DNA of 64,000 bases, taken from the NCBI GenBank assembly GCA_024180945.1, contig JAKSGN010000036.1, positions 1 to 64,000 of the forward strand. Reading direction: 5' to 3'. Position numbers and translations under genes: made by a program. Origin of the DNA: Macrophomina tecta (taxonomy: Eukaryota; Ascomycota; Dothideomycetes; Botryosphaeriales; Botryosphaeriaceae). Position 1 is the stretch's first letter; each line of letters begins with the position of its first letter. Positions 1 to 10,700 of the stretch are shown piece after piece. The notes beneath the pieces are model-generated. The model saw nothing but the letters and a program-made list of their open reading frames with translations, was not told the origin of the DNA and made no database searches.

Positions 1-1090
1 TGAATTTGTACGCCGGGCTGTCCCAATCGTGCTGCCGCTGCGTCCGCATAAAAAACATCAACACCTGCTCCCACGACCGGGCACGGTCCTTGATCGATTC
101 CTCGTCCATATACGGCTGCAACGGCTGATATCGGGTCTGATGCTTCTCCGTCCTGATCGCCTGCATCCGCATCGACACGCCCGCCCGCTTCGCCACGCTC
201 TCCTGACTAATGCGGGCAACGTCCTCCATCGCCTGCCACACGGCCGTCTCGATCGGCTCGTTCGGATCGTCTTTTTCCTTATCGGCGGGCTTCCATCGTC
301 TGTTCTTCTTTTCGTCCTCCTCGCCGCCCGGCTTGACGATGCACCGCGACAAATCCTCGCGGTTCTTGCCGGCCAAATACTTCTGCCACTGCGTCCGCTC
401 CAACCACGGGTTCGCCTGATCCCTCTCGGCGTCCTGAACGACGGCGGCTGCCTCCTTCTCGGCCTGCTCGAACCGGGCCTGCATCTGCTGCCACGCCCGC
501 GTCCACGTGTCCCTGCTACTATCGTTGCTGCCGCCGTTGCCGTCTTCGCGCGTTCCATTCTCTTCCTCTGCCGGTTGCTGCACCTCGAAATACTGCGATC
601 CGTGCCGGCTCGTGAAAAATCGCTGACAATGCACCCGCCTCACTGCTTCCTGAAACCGCCTCTCGACCCGCTCGCCCTTGCTCTTGCCCGACCCGCCCTT
701 TCGGCTGCCGGCCGACCACTGATGCTCGATGCGCCAATGCTTCTTCATCGTCATTCTGTCCCGGCAAATATACCGGCACCCGTCGGGCTGTAACTCGCAC
801 ATTAACCCGTCCTGATGCAACGGCAACTCCGGGATCGGCCTGTCGATGCCTGCGGGCGCCTGAAATTCTCCGGGGGACCTGATTAATCCGGCAAACGCCA
901 CGACCTCCTCCGCGATCGCCTCTGCGTTCTTTCCGCTGATGCCGTGATGTCTGCCCTGCAAATGCCCTGCCACCTGATCCGGCCACACCGCGTGCCGGCA
1001 CTCCTTGCACACGACGACTCCAAATTCTCCTAACCCTAAATGATGAAAATACTCCGCTGTTTCGGCCATGTTGACTTGCGCTTGCTGCAT
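1..1090 (-). CDS. Telomere-linked RecQ-type helicase (TLH) copy 1, N-terminal part only, cut by window edge
   Basis: Only the first ~363 codons are present, and the frame is open to position 1. The ATG (complement of 1088-1090) lies upstream of two zinc-finger-like patterns. The first is a CKECRHAVW...HLQGRHH segment. The second is a C-x3-C...H-x4-H finger, followed by a CQRFFTSRHGSQYFEV segment. These are features of the OrsD/DUF3505 family. An in-frame ATG seven codons further in (MAETAEYF) aligns with the start of the third copy and is an equally good start. The stretch looks identical to 4410-5499, so this is a recent duplicate. By comparison with the copy at 7790-12836, the missing part would hold the recombinase-like and helicase domains. 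Whether it is functional cannot be judged here. Confidence 0.8.
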   Translation of the reverse strand, partial: MQQAQVNMAETAEYFHHLGLGEFGVVVCKECRHAVWPDQVAGHLQGRHHGISGKNAEAIAEEVVAFAGLIRSPGEFQAPAGIDRPIPELPLHQDGLMCELQPDGCRYICRDRMTMKKHWRIEHQWSAGSRKGGSGKSKGERVERRFQEAVRRVHCQRFFTSRHGSQYFEVQQPAEEENGTREDGNGGSNDSSRDTWTRAWQQMQARFEQAEKEAAAVVQDAERDQANPWLERTQWQKYLAGKNREDLSRCIVKPGGEEDEKKNRRWKPADKEKDDPNEPIETAVWQAMEDVARISQESVAKRAGVSMRMQAIRTEKHQTRYQPLQPYMDEESIKDRARSWEQVLMFFMRTQRQHDWDSPAYKF

Positions 1091-1488
1091 GCTCGTTATT
1101 TCGCTGCTATCTGCTTATTCTTTCGCTGCGTTGATGCGGGAAACCACCCTTTGCTATCGAACTAACTACTTTAACCCTTGCTCTTAACTCTCTGACTCGG
1201 CGCCTGCTGCACGTTCGCGCGCTGCGTGCCTACCCGGCGAATGCGCGCTCTTTAACCACTACCGCGCTCGGGCCGCTCTTACCCCATCAACCTTACCCTA
1301 ACTTACCCCAACTGCCAAATTACGCTCGAACACGCGATCGGGCGGGCATGTCATACGCAAAAATTCTTATCGCCTAACCGCGCTCTGCAACATATCTTAA
1401 TTTAACGCGAATCCGACATCTTTTTTCTGAATCGACCGTACTCAATCGACCGTACTCGTAACCCTAACCCTAAACCTTAATTTTGTAT
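1091..1488. repeat. TLH 5' flank, copy 1, with short telomere-like tract
   Basis: Non-coding flank upstream of TLH copy 1. It recurs nearly base for base at 5500-5897 and, from the gggaaaccaccc motif on, at 6178-6529. It contains a telomere-like tract (aaccctaaccctaaacc, 1460-1476) and, just before that, two copies of tcgaccgtactc. The promoter of the TLH gene must lie here. No TATA box stands out. Confidence 0.8.
1460..1476 (+). repeat. Interstitial telomere-like tract (CCCTAA type)
   Basis: Two-plus copies of the C-strand telomere repeat, aaccctaaccctaaacc. The same tract occurs at 5869-5884 (one base shorter), 6501-6517 and 13161-13174, always upstream of a TLH gene or TLH flank. The C-rich strand is the + strand, as expected if the telomere lies or once lay to the left. 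Confidence 0.75.
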
Positions 1489-1537
1489 GGGACCTGAATC
1501 GACCCTTATAACGGTCGATTCACTCCTTTCGGTTTGG
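1489..1537 (+). repeat. Single subterminal hairpin unit at a TLH junction
   Basis: One copy of the unit beginning ggacctgaatcgaccc and ending ctttcggtttgg. It contains inverted arms gaatcgacc and ggtcgattc around cttataac. It ends abruptly at 1537, where the truncated helicase of TLH copy 2 begins (catcatgct...). Confidence 0.85.
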
Positions 1538-4500
1538 CATCATGCTACGCGGCTCGCCCGCGTGCACGATCAACCTGATGCCCGGTATATCGATCCCCAT
1601 CCCCAACGCGCTCGTCGCCACTACCACCCGTTCTCTACCCACTCGGAAATCCTCCAACACCTCGTCCTTTCGCCGCTCGCTCATGTCTGCCCGGAATTCC
1701 TCGCACGCGAACCGGCCTGCTTTCGCCAACCGCTCCACCTCCCCCGCGTCTTGCAATAAACTACTACTTTCCCCTCCGCCGACGCCCTCAACTCCCGATC
1801 CACTAACTCCGCTACCAAATCCTCCTGCTCCTTCCTACTACTCTCCTTCCTGCCAACCACCCGATACCGCACGTTCTTCCGCACCGTCGACCCCCTAAAC
1901 ATCTTTACCTCGTCCGCCCTCCATCCCATCCTTTTATACAACCTGCTCTCCTCCGCCGCCGGCAATGTCGCCGTTAATAATATCATCTGCGTCTCTACTC
2001 CCGCCAACTTGCCCAACTGCTGCAAATGCTTCCGAAAATCCACCCTATCGTTCAACACGACGTGACATTCGTCCACCACGATACGGTCCAACTGCCTCGT
2101 CCGCCTGATGCGCTTTAAAAACGTCCCGAACTCCTCGCCCACCGCCGCCTCCGGCGTCACCAACACGATCGACTCCGCATCCGCCTGCCGCCTGCCGCCC
2201 CATACCGCGCACCGCACCCCCGCCTCATCGCACCGCCGCTTCATATCCTTCCGCAACGACTTCAACGGCACCACTACTACTGTCGTGCCACCGGGTTCTG
2301 CCCACGCCGGCAATGTGAATAACACGCTCTTGCCCGCCCCCGTCGGCATCACTGCCACCACGGGGCTGTGCCCTGCCTTGATCGCATCCAATGCCGGCTC
2401 CTGCACGCTGCGGAAAACCGCCTCCTTACCCACCAACTGCCGCAACTGTTCCTCGGCATTCATCTTGTTTAACCGGATCCAACGATCCAACCGCTCCTCT
2501 TCCGCCTCCTCCTCGAACGGGCACCGCTTGCGCTTTTTGCTCGTCGCCTTGCTATCCGCCGCCTCGTTCCGCTCGTCTGCCTGACCCGTCGGTTCGAATC
2601 CTAAAAATCGGTGCCAATCGACGCTGCACGCCCGGAACTGCTGCCTTCGTTCTGCCACCCACCCCAACTGCTCCATGATTCCCCTCGCATATACGATTCC
2701 CGCCACGTGCGACGTGTGCCCTGCCTGCGCGTCCGCGATCGCCGCCGCCATGCCGTCCTCATCCTGCCGCTGCTCGCTATCGTCTCCCTCTCCATCGTCC
2801 TGCCTGAACGCCGTCGGCCCGCGGATCCACTGCCTGCTGATTGCTATCGCGATATCACGATACGCCCGCACCGTGACTTCATGCCCTAACCCCGCTGCTG
2901 TCTCCCGCTTAATCGCCTGTCTCATCCGCTCCGTCGTCCACTTCTTGCCCCCGGGCTCGGCTGCCCATAAATGCGCGGACAACGGCGGCGACTGCTCCTG
3001 CTCCTGCTGCTGTTGCTCCTGCTGCTGCTCCTGCTGTTGCTCCTGCTGTTGCTCCTGCTGCTGCCCCTGCCGCTGCCCCTGCTGCTGCTTGCCTCGTATC
3101 AACACCTCAATTCTCTGCTGAAACGGCAAAACCAACCACAAATACCACACCAACAACTCGCCCACCTCGCGCGGTAAATACCGGTGAATGATCTTGACAT
3201 CTCCCTGCAACGCGTACCCCTTGTGATACCGCGTAACAAACACGACCATCCCGTCTTCGATGAAAATATGCCGGTGCCCCGCCTCCGCCGTGTTGCTGTG
3301 CCTGATACTTAATATCTCCGGCCCTCTCGCCGGCTGCCCGCCCGTTATGTGCATCAACACCAATAACTTTTCCTTAAACGCCGCAACCCGGCTCATCCAA
3401 TCCGATACCGCCTCGCGGCTCAACCCCGACGCCGTCCCCTGCCGGGTGAACCGCTTTCTGACCGCGCCGTTCTGCATAATCTGCTCGAACAACCACGACC
3501 TCCCGTCCACGGGGAATCTGTTGCGCTGATCCTGCAAAAAATTCCACCCTCGACGGCCGTTTGTCGGGTCGTCATGCATCGAATGCCACGGCACCGCGGG
3601 CACCTCCCGCCGGCTTTTGCAAAACAACAAATCCTCGACCAACACCTGCGCCGTCGTCTGCGCCAAACCGTGTACCATCCCGCGGAACTGCGCCATGCTG
3701 AACGATATGTTCTTGTACTCCAACACATCTCTATCCCTCCACCCGACGTGCCCTTTCGCCGTTGTGTTGAAATGAATCTTCATACCATACGCCCGCAAAT
3801 CCAAAAACCACTGCATCGGGCTGTCGCTGCCGCGGACCATGAAATCGTCCATCATCTTGTTCACCCACTGCAACCCGCTCCTGCCGGGGCGCCTGCTGCT
3901 CTCGCCGCTTCTACTGCTTCCCCCGCTTTCGTATCCACTATCTTCGAAATCACACGGCCTCGCGCTCGCGCTAAAATGCTCGTTCTCCTCCGCCGGCGTT
4001 GCTACCTCGAATGCCTTCTGAATGACCATGAAATGCGCCACCTTGATCAACGCCGATAAAATCGACCCGTATGTCTCCGGGCCTCTCCAACTGTTGTCCG
4101 TCGGGTCGACTCCTAACACGGCGGCGGCGCATACCAACGCACTCTCGTACTCGCGCTCGACGAATCGTTGATTCAACAACTCGATGCAAAAATCTAAACA
4201 TGCCCGTTGAATCGGGGTTAATTTTTGCCACTTCTCTTCGTCCTTCTCGTTTGTCTCGCTTTCTTCCTCGTCGCCTTCCCCTTCTCCCTCCTCTTCTGCT
4301 TCCTCGTTATCTTCGTTTTCTTTGTTACTTTCTTCCCCATCTTCGCCTCCTTCTACCTCCCGCTCTGCCTCTTCGACCAATCTGACGAATGCTTCGAACT
4401 GACTGCGGGTGAATTTGTACGCCGGGCTGTCCCAATCGTGCTGCCGCTGCGTCCGCATAAAAAACATCAACACCTGCTCCCACGACCGGGCACGGTCCTT

Positions 4501-5499
4501 GATCGATTCCTCGTCCATATACGGCTGCAACGGCTGATATCGGGTCTGATGCTTCTCCGTCCTGATCGCCTGCATCCGCATCGACACGCCCGCCCGCTTC
4601 GCCACGCTCTCCTGACTAATGCGGGCAACGTCCTCCATCGCCTGCCACACGGCCGTCTCGATCGGCTCGTTCGGATCGTCTTTTTCCTTATCGGCGGGCT
4701 TCCATCGTCTGTTCTTCTTTTCGTCCTCCTCGCCGCCCGGCTTGACGATGCACCGCGACAAATCCTCGCGGTTCTTGCCGGCCAAATACTTCTGCCACTG
4801 CGTCCGCTCCAACCACGGGTTCGCCTGATCCCTCTCGGCGTCCTGAACGACGGCGGCTGCCTCCTTCTCGGCCTGCTCGAACCGGGCCTGCATCTGCTGC
4901 CACGCCCGCGTCCACGTGTCCCTGCTACTATCGTTGCTGCCGCCGTTGCCGTCTTCGCGCGTTCCATTCTCTTCCTCTGCCGGTTGCTGCACCTCGAAAT
5001 ACTGCGATCCGTGCCGGCTCGTGAAAAATCGCTGACAATGCACCCGCCTCACTGCTTCCTGAAACCGCCTCTCGACCCGCTCGCCCTTGCTCTTGCCCGA
5101 CCCGCCCTTTCGGCTGCCGGCCGACCACTGATGCTCGATGCGCCAATGCTTCTTCATCGTCATTCTGTCCCGGCAAATATACCGGCACCCGTCGGGCTGT
5201 AACTCGCACATTAACCCGTCCTGATGCAACGGCAACTCCGGGATCGGCCTGTCGATGCCTGCGGGCGCCTGAAATTCTCCGGGGGACCTGATTAATCCGG
5301 CAAACGCCACGACCTCCTCCGCGATCGCCTCTGCGTTCTTTCCGCTGATGCCGTGATGTCTGCCCTGCAAATGCCCTGCCACCTGATCCGGCCACACCGC
5401 GTGCCGGCACTCCTTGCACACGACGACTCCAAATTCTCCTAACCCTAAATGATGAAAATACTCCGCTGTTTCGGCCATGTTGACTTGCGCTTGCTGCAT
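1538..5499 (-). pseudogene. TLH copy 2: zinc-finger / tyrosine-recombinase-like / RecQ helicase, truncated and frameshifted
   Basis: A 1272-codon frame runs from the ATG at 5499 down to 1681. N-terminal OrsD-like zinc fingers are followed by acidic low-complexity sequence and a middle domain with R725 (GGQPARGPE), K760 (RYHKG), R881 (AYRDIAIAIS), H928 and Y937 (GHTSHVAGIVY), which resembles a tyrosine recombinase core. A Q/E-rich spacer (2990-3080) interrupts that domain. The helicase follows, with Walker A K1057 (PTGAGKS), DECH box D1143 and TATLP. A one-base deletion near 1750, relative to the third copy, shifts the frame after VVVYCKT. The old frame resumes at 1756-1538 through ATSALGMGIDIP and stops dead at GEPRSMM. 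Motif VI and the C-terminal zinc region are missing, so the helicase should be dead. The sequence shows no RIP. Confidence 0.88.
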
Positions 5500-5897
5500 G
5501 CTCGTTATTTCGCTGCTATCTGCTTATTCTTTCGCTGCGTTGATGCGGGAAACCACCCTTTGCTCTCGAACTAACTACTTTAACCCTTGCTCTTAACTCT
5601 CTGACTCGGCGCCTGCTGCACGTTCGCGCGCTGCGTGCCTACCCGGCGAATGCGCGCTCTTTAACCACTACCGCGCTCGGGCCGCTCTTACCCCATCAAC
5701 CTTACCCTAACTTACCCCAACTGCCAAATTACGCTCGAACACGCGATCGGGCGGGCATGTCATACGCAAAAATTCTTATCGCCTAACCGCGCTCTGCAAC
5801 ATATCTTAATTTAACGCGAATCCGACATCTTTTTCTGAATCTGACCGTACTCAATCGACCGTACTCGTAACCTAACCCTAAACCTTAATTTTTGTAT
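5500..5897. repeat. TLH 5' flank, copy 2
   Basis: Near-identical to 1091-1488, with a few substitutions and small indels, for example tttgctctcg for tttgctatcg. It carries the same telomere-like tract at 5869-5884. It is non-coding and presumably holds the promoter of TLH copy 2. Confidence 0.8.
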
Positions 5898-6180
5898 GGA
5901 CCTGAGTGACCCTTATAACGGTCGATTCACTCCTTTCGGTTTGGGACCTGAATCGACCCTTATAACGGTCGATTCACTCCTTTCGGTTTGGGACCTGAAT
6001 CGACCCTTATAACGGTCGATTCACTCCTTTCGATTTGGGAACCTGAATCTGACCCTTATAACGGTCGATTCACTCCTTTCGGTTTGGGACCTGAATCGAC
6101 CCTTATAACGGTCGATTACTCCTTTCGGTTTGGGACCTGAATCGACCCTTATAACGGTCGATTCACTCCTTTCGGTTTGG
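5898..6180 (+). repeat. Tandem array of six ~47-bp hairpin units (subterminal repeat)
   Basis: Six head-to-tail copies of ggacctgaatcgaccc...cactcctttcggttt, 45-48 bp each, with point differences (gagtgaccc, cgatttgg, gattactcc). Each unit contains a perfect dyad, gaatcgacc...ggtcgattc. The array ends at 6180 and is joined directly to an internal point of the TLH 5' flank (gaaaccacc). A single copy stands at 1489-1537 and at 6530-6578, and a degraded relative at about 13447-13495. Confidence 0.93.
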
Positions 6181-6529
6181 GAAACCACCCTTTGCTATCG
6201 AACTACCTACTTTAACCCTTGCTCTTAACTCTCTGACTCGGCGCCTGCTGCACGTTCGCGCGCTGCGTGCCTACCCGGCGAATGCGCGCTCTTTAACCAC
6301 TACCGCGCTCGGGCCGCTCTTACCCCATCAACCTTACCCTAACTTACCCCAACTGCCAAATTACGCTCGAACACGCGATCGGGCGGGCATGTCATACGCA
6401 AAAATTCTTATCGCCTAACCGCGCTCTGCAACATATCTTAATTTAACGCGAATCCGACATCTTTTTTCTGAATCGACCGTACTCAATCGACCGTACTCGT
6501 AACCCTAACCCTAAACCTTAATTTTGTAT
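6181..6529. repeat. TLH 5' flank, third copy (fragment without its gene)
   Basis: Matches 1141-1488 almost exactly, starting inside the flank rather than at a gene, and includes the telomere-like tract at 6501-6517. Its left end abuts the hairpin array. On the right it runs into another hairpin unit. Confidence 0.85.
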
Positions 6530-6578
6530 GGGACCTGAATCGACCCTTATAACGGTCGATTCACTCCTTTCGGTTTGG
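6530..6578 (+). repeat. Single subterminal hairpin unit at the LINE junction
   Basis: Same unit as at 1489-1537. After cggtttgg the sequence switches to LINE coding sequence (gttccggggcac). Up to three bases (ggg) of microhomology blur the join. Confidence 0.85.
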
Positions 6579-7130
6579 GTTCCGGGGCACGTCAACGTGC
6601 ACGGAAATGAGGAGGCCGACAGACTTGCTAAACAAGCAACGTTAATCCCCCCTACAACAGAAGACACTTCTGTTGCATTCTACGGAATGCAACTAAAAGA
6701 AGTTCTCTACAACGAGTGGAAAAGCCAGCTCTTATCAGTTCCCAGCTCAGCCTACAGTAAAGCATTTACCTGGAAGATAAAGAGGAAGCTGATCGCCCCT
6801 ACTACAGTAAGGGAAACAGCTTCCTCCTTCTACCAGCTGAAGATTGGACACGGGTACTTCAAGTCCTATCTCTACCGTTTTAACCATGTAGAGGATGATA
6901 GATGCTACTGCTCTGGTACGGCAAAGCAAACACCGAGACATCTCCTCTTAGACTGTTATTTATATAGAGCTGAAAGGCTCTCTATAAAAGACGCTCTGGA
7001 GAAACCTATTCTTAATCTTACGGACCTATTCACTACAAATAAAGGCGCTCAAGCAACAGCTGAGTTTCTTAGAAAAACCAAGATATCTACGCGCCGGTGG
7101 ATTCTTAACAACACGCCCGACGGGGTTTAA
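6576..7130 (+). pseudogene. LINE ORF2 C-terminal fragment: RNase H end plus zinc-like tail
   Basis: About 184 codons ending in TAA at 7130. The start matches the last RNase H motif of LINEs, WVPGHVNVHGNEEADRLAK. A cysteine/histidine pattern (CYCSGTAKQTPRHLLLDC) near the end is usual for the C-terminus of fungal LINE ORF2. Endonuclease, reverse transcriptase and most of RNase H are absent. The first in-frame ATG (6528) lies in the subterminal repeat and makes a meaningless fusion, so this is a fragment and not a gene. Confidence 0.85.
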
Positions 7131-7361
7131 ATACGTCCGACGCTTACACTCCTTTGTTTTCTATTACTATTCTCTTATACTATCTCCTTAGAGGCCTGCC
7201 TCTCGTTTGGCTTTTAAGTCTACTATTCCTTGTGCTCTCCTAGAATGCTTCTTTTACAAGGAGCCTCTAGAAAATGTATAACTAGAAACGGCTTCTAAAG
7301 CCCGTCTTTGATAGTCTCTGACTCAAGAAGGACGTTAAACTAAATAAATAAATAAATAAAT
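6576..7361 (+). mobile_element. 5'-truncated LINE (non-LTR retrotransposon), 3' end with (TAAA)n tail
   Basis: Contains the C-terminal part of a LINE ORF2, a ~210-bp 3' UTR (7131-7340) and a tail of five TAAA units (7341-7361). Such short tandem tails are typical of fungal non-LTR elements. The 5' break is at the hairpin unit. I could not find target-site duplications. Codon use is ordinary and there is no RIP. Confidence 0.85.
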
Positions 7362-7789
7362 TACTACCCTCTACCCTCCGCCTCTATTATCGCCCCCGCT
7401 TAATCTACTATCGAATAACCACGCTATTGCGTTCTTTAATACCGTAAAATAATGCCTGTGCGCTCTCTATTCTAATAAATACCTAACTCGCCATCCTCCA
7501 ATTTTTATACTTATAAATCTGCCGATTTTTTAAACGTACAAAACCCCCATCGCCCTCCACCCTACCTCCCCACCCCCCGCGCTTTCCCACCACCTATTCC
7601 CTATCATACATCTATTTTACGCTGCTTTTACCGTTCGTACGCCGTGCTTCGGCTTCTTTGCTTTACGCGCGCGCTCGATCTCTCAATATCAATCTATCTT
7701 AACCTAAACTTACACCAACCCTCACACCTACCCTTGCACTCCTACACCCACCCTTAAACGCCACTACCCCCCACCGACGCTCCCTAACA
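7362..7789. other. 3' flank of TLH copy 3
   Basis: Pyrimidine-rich sequence downstream (minus sense) of the TLH stop codon, partly AT-rich. I see no gene, repeat or RNA in it. It lies between the LINE tail and the TLH stop at 7790-7792 and probably includes the TLH 3' UTR. Confidence 0.5.
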
Positions 7790-10700
7790 TCACCCCTCCC
7801 CGCCTATGCTATCTACCCGCCGCGCCAACCATAAAAATTCCCAAACTAAATTATTACTCTCCACCTCTGCCGTATCCCGCTTTCGCCCTAAATACCCGAC
7901 CACACTCTCCTCCTGCTCTGCATCTACTCCATTCTCTACTATCTGCTGCAACCACCTTCTCCAAACTGCCCCGTACCCGTGCTTGATCCCGTACAATGCC
8001 CCCAACAATACTCCACTGTACTGACATTCCCGCCCCGTCCTTCTCCACCCGCCGCTGTCGTTGCTCTCCCACCCATCACACACGCTCTGCGGCGCCCCGC
8101 ATCTAAAACACCCCGAATATCGGTCGTACCTGATCGTCCGCTTTGCCTTGCGCCTTTCATCCTCTGCCTGCTGTCCCTTCTCCGTCATGCAATCGCCAAC
8201 GTCATGCTCTGCCGGCCACCCTACCGCCTTGCACACCCCACAAACCCGCTTCCACCGCCGCAATTGCCGCTCTACTTCCTCCAACTCCTGCCTCTCCTCC
8301 TGCGCCCTCGCCGCCTGCCTTATATACGGCCGGGCCCGTTGCTGCTCCTGCCTACGGAATATCTCCCTGCTCTTTTCCCGCTCTACCTGCTCCCGCTCCA
8401 CCCGCTCTCTTTCTATTCGCTCCTTCTCCATTTGCCCCCTTTCTATTTGCTCCCTCTCCGCCTGCTCTACCTCTGCTCCTCGCCTTTCCCCGTCTCCCCC
8501 GCAATTATCACACAATTCTTCGCCATCCTCGCATGAAATTCGCCCCCTCCGGCCATCAAAATACTCGTCCATGATGATACGGCGGCACTGCCCGCTTGCC
8601 GGATCCGTATACTGCTCGACCAACTTATCCTCCACCTCCCCACCTCCCCCTCTGACCACAATTGCCTCGCTCCTTCTGCCGTCTCTCCCTGCCCTGCCGC
8701 TCTCCTGCCCGTAATCCATCATGCTGCGCGGCTCGCCCGCATGCACAATCAACCTAATGTCCGGAATATCAATCCCCATGCCCAACGCGCTCGTCGCCAC
8801 CACCACTCGCTCTCGGCCTGCCCGGAAATCCTCCAACACTTCGTCCTTGCGCTGATCGCTTATATCGGCGTGAAATGCTTCGCAAACGAACCGGCCTGCC
8901 CCTACCAACCGCTCGACCTCTCCCTTCGTCTTGCAATAAACCACCACCTTGCCCTCCGCCGACGCCGTTAACTGCTGCTCCACCAACTCCGTCACCAAAT
9001 CCTCCTGCTCCTTCCTGCCGCTCCCCTTCCCACCTACCACCCTATACTGCACGTTCTTGCGCACCGTCGACCCCCTAAACATCTTCACTTCGTCCGCCAT
9101 CCACCCCATCCGCTTGTATAACCTGCCCTCCTCCGCCGGCGGCAACGTCGCCGTCAACAACACCATCTGCGTCTCCGCCCCCGCCAACTTGCCCAATCGC
9201 TGCAAATGCTTGCGAAAATCCACTCGGTCGTTCAACACGACGTGACATTCGTCCACGACGATCCGGTCCAACTGCCTCGTCCGCCTGATGCGCTTTAAAA
9301 ACGTCCCGAACTCCTCGCCCACCGCCGCCTCCGGCGTCACCAATACAATCGCCTCCGCGTCCGGCTGCTGCCTGCCGCCCCACACCGCGCACCTTACGCC
9401 CGCCTCTTTGCACCGCCGCCTCATATCCTTGCGCAACGACTTTAACGGCACTACTACCACCGTCGTGCCCCCGGGCTCTGCCCACGCCGGCAACATGAAC
9501 AACACGCTCTTGCCCGCCCCCGTCGGCATCACCGCCACCACGGGGCTATACCCGGCCTTTATTGCCTCCATCGCCGGCTTCTGCACGCTGCGGAACACCG
9601 CCTCCTTGCCTACCAACTGCTTCAACTGCTCCTCGGCGTTCATCTTCCTCAACCGGGTCCGGCGGTTCAACCGCTCCTCGTCGGCCTCATCCTCGAACGG
9701 GCACCGCTTGCGCTTCTTGCTTATCATCTTGCCGTCCATCTGTTCGTCCCGTTCGTACTGTTCGTCTGCCTGGCGGGTCGATTCGAACCCCAAAAATCGA
9801 TGCCAATCGATGCTGCACGCTCGAAACTTCTGCCTCCGCTCCGCCACCCATCCCAACTGCTCCATGATGCCTCGCGCGTATATAATGCCTGCTACGTGCG
9901 ACGTGTGTCCTGCCTGCGCATCGGCAATCGCTGCTGCCGCATCGTCTTCATCCTGCGGCCCTTCATCATCTCCTTCCCCATTATCCTGCCTGAATGCCGT
10001 CGGTCCTCTGATCCACTGCCTGCTGATTGCTATTGCGATGTCGCGGTACGCCTGCACGGTAATCTCATGCCCCAAACCGGCGGCCGTCTCACGCTTCATC
10101 GCCTGCCTCATCCGCTCTGTCGTCCACCTCTTGCCACCGGGCTCGGGCGCCCACAAATGCGCTGACAACGGCGGCAACTGCGGCGGCTTTTGCCTTTGAT
10201 TTTGCCTCTGTCTCTGCTGTTGTTGCCTCTGCTGTTGTTGCCTCTGCTGTTGTTGCCTCTGCTGTTGTTGCCTCTGCTGTTGTTGCCCCTGCTGTTGTTG
10301 CCCCTGCATCTGCTCCTGCGGATTGCCTCGCATCAACACCTCCATTCGCTGCTGAAACGGCAAAATCAACCATAAATACAACACCAATAACTCGCCCACC
10401 TCGCGGGGCAAATATCGATGAATAATCTTGACGTCCCCTTGCAACGCGTACCCCTTGTGATACCGCGTCACAAACACGACCATGCCGTCCTCGATGAAAA
10501 TGTGCCGGTGCCCTGCCTCGGCTGTGTTGCTGTGCCTGATGCTTAATATCTCGGGGCCTCTCCCCGGCTGCCCGCCCGTGATATGCATCAACACCAACAA
10601 CTTCTCCTTGAACGCGGCCACGCGGCCCATCCAATCCAACGCGGCCTCGCGGCTCAACCCCGACGCCGTCCCCTGCCGGGTGAACCGCCTTCTGACCGCG

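Noticed and set aside
4225..5202. 325-codon + strand ORF (and its partial repeat at 29-793)
   Set aside because: It lies exactly antisense to the TLH N-terminus, starts at a TTG, and reads Leu/Arg/Pro/His-rich shadow sequence.
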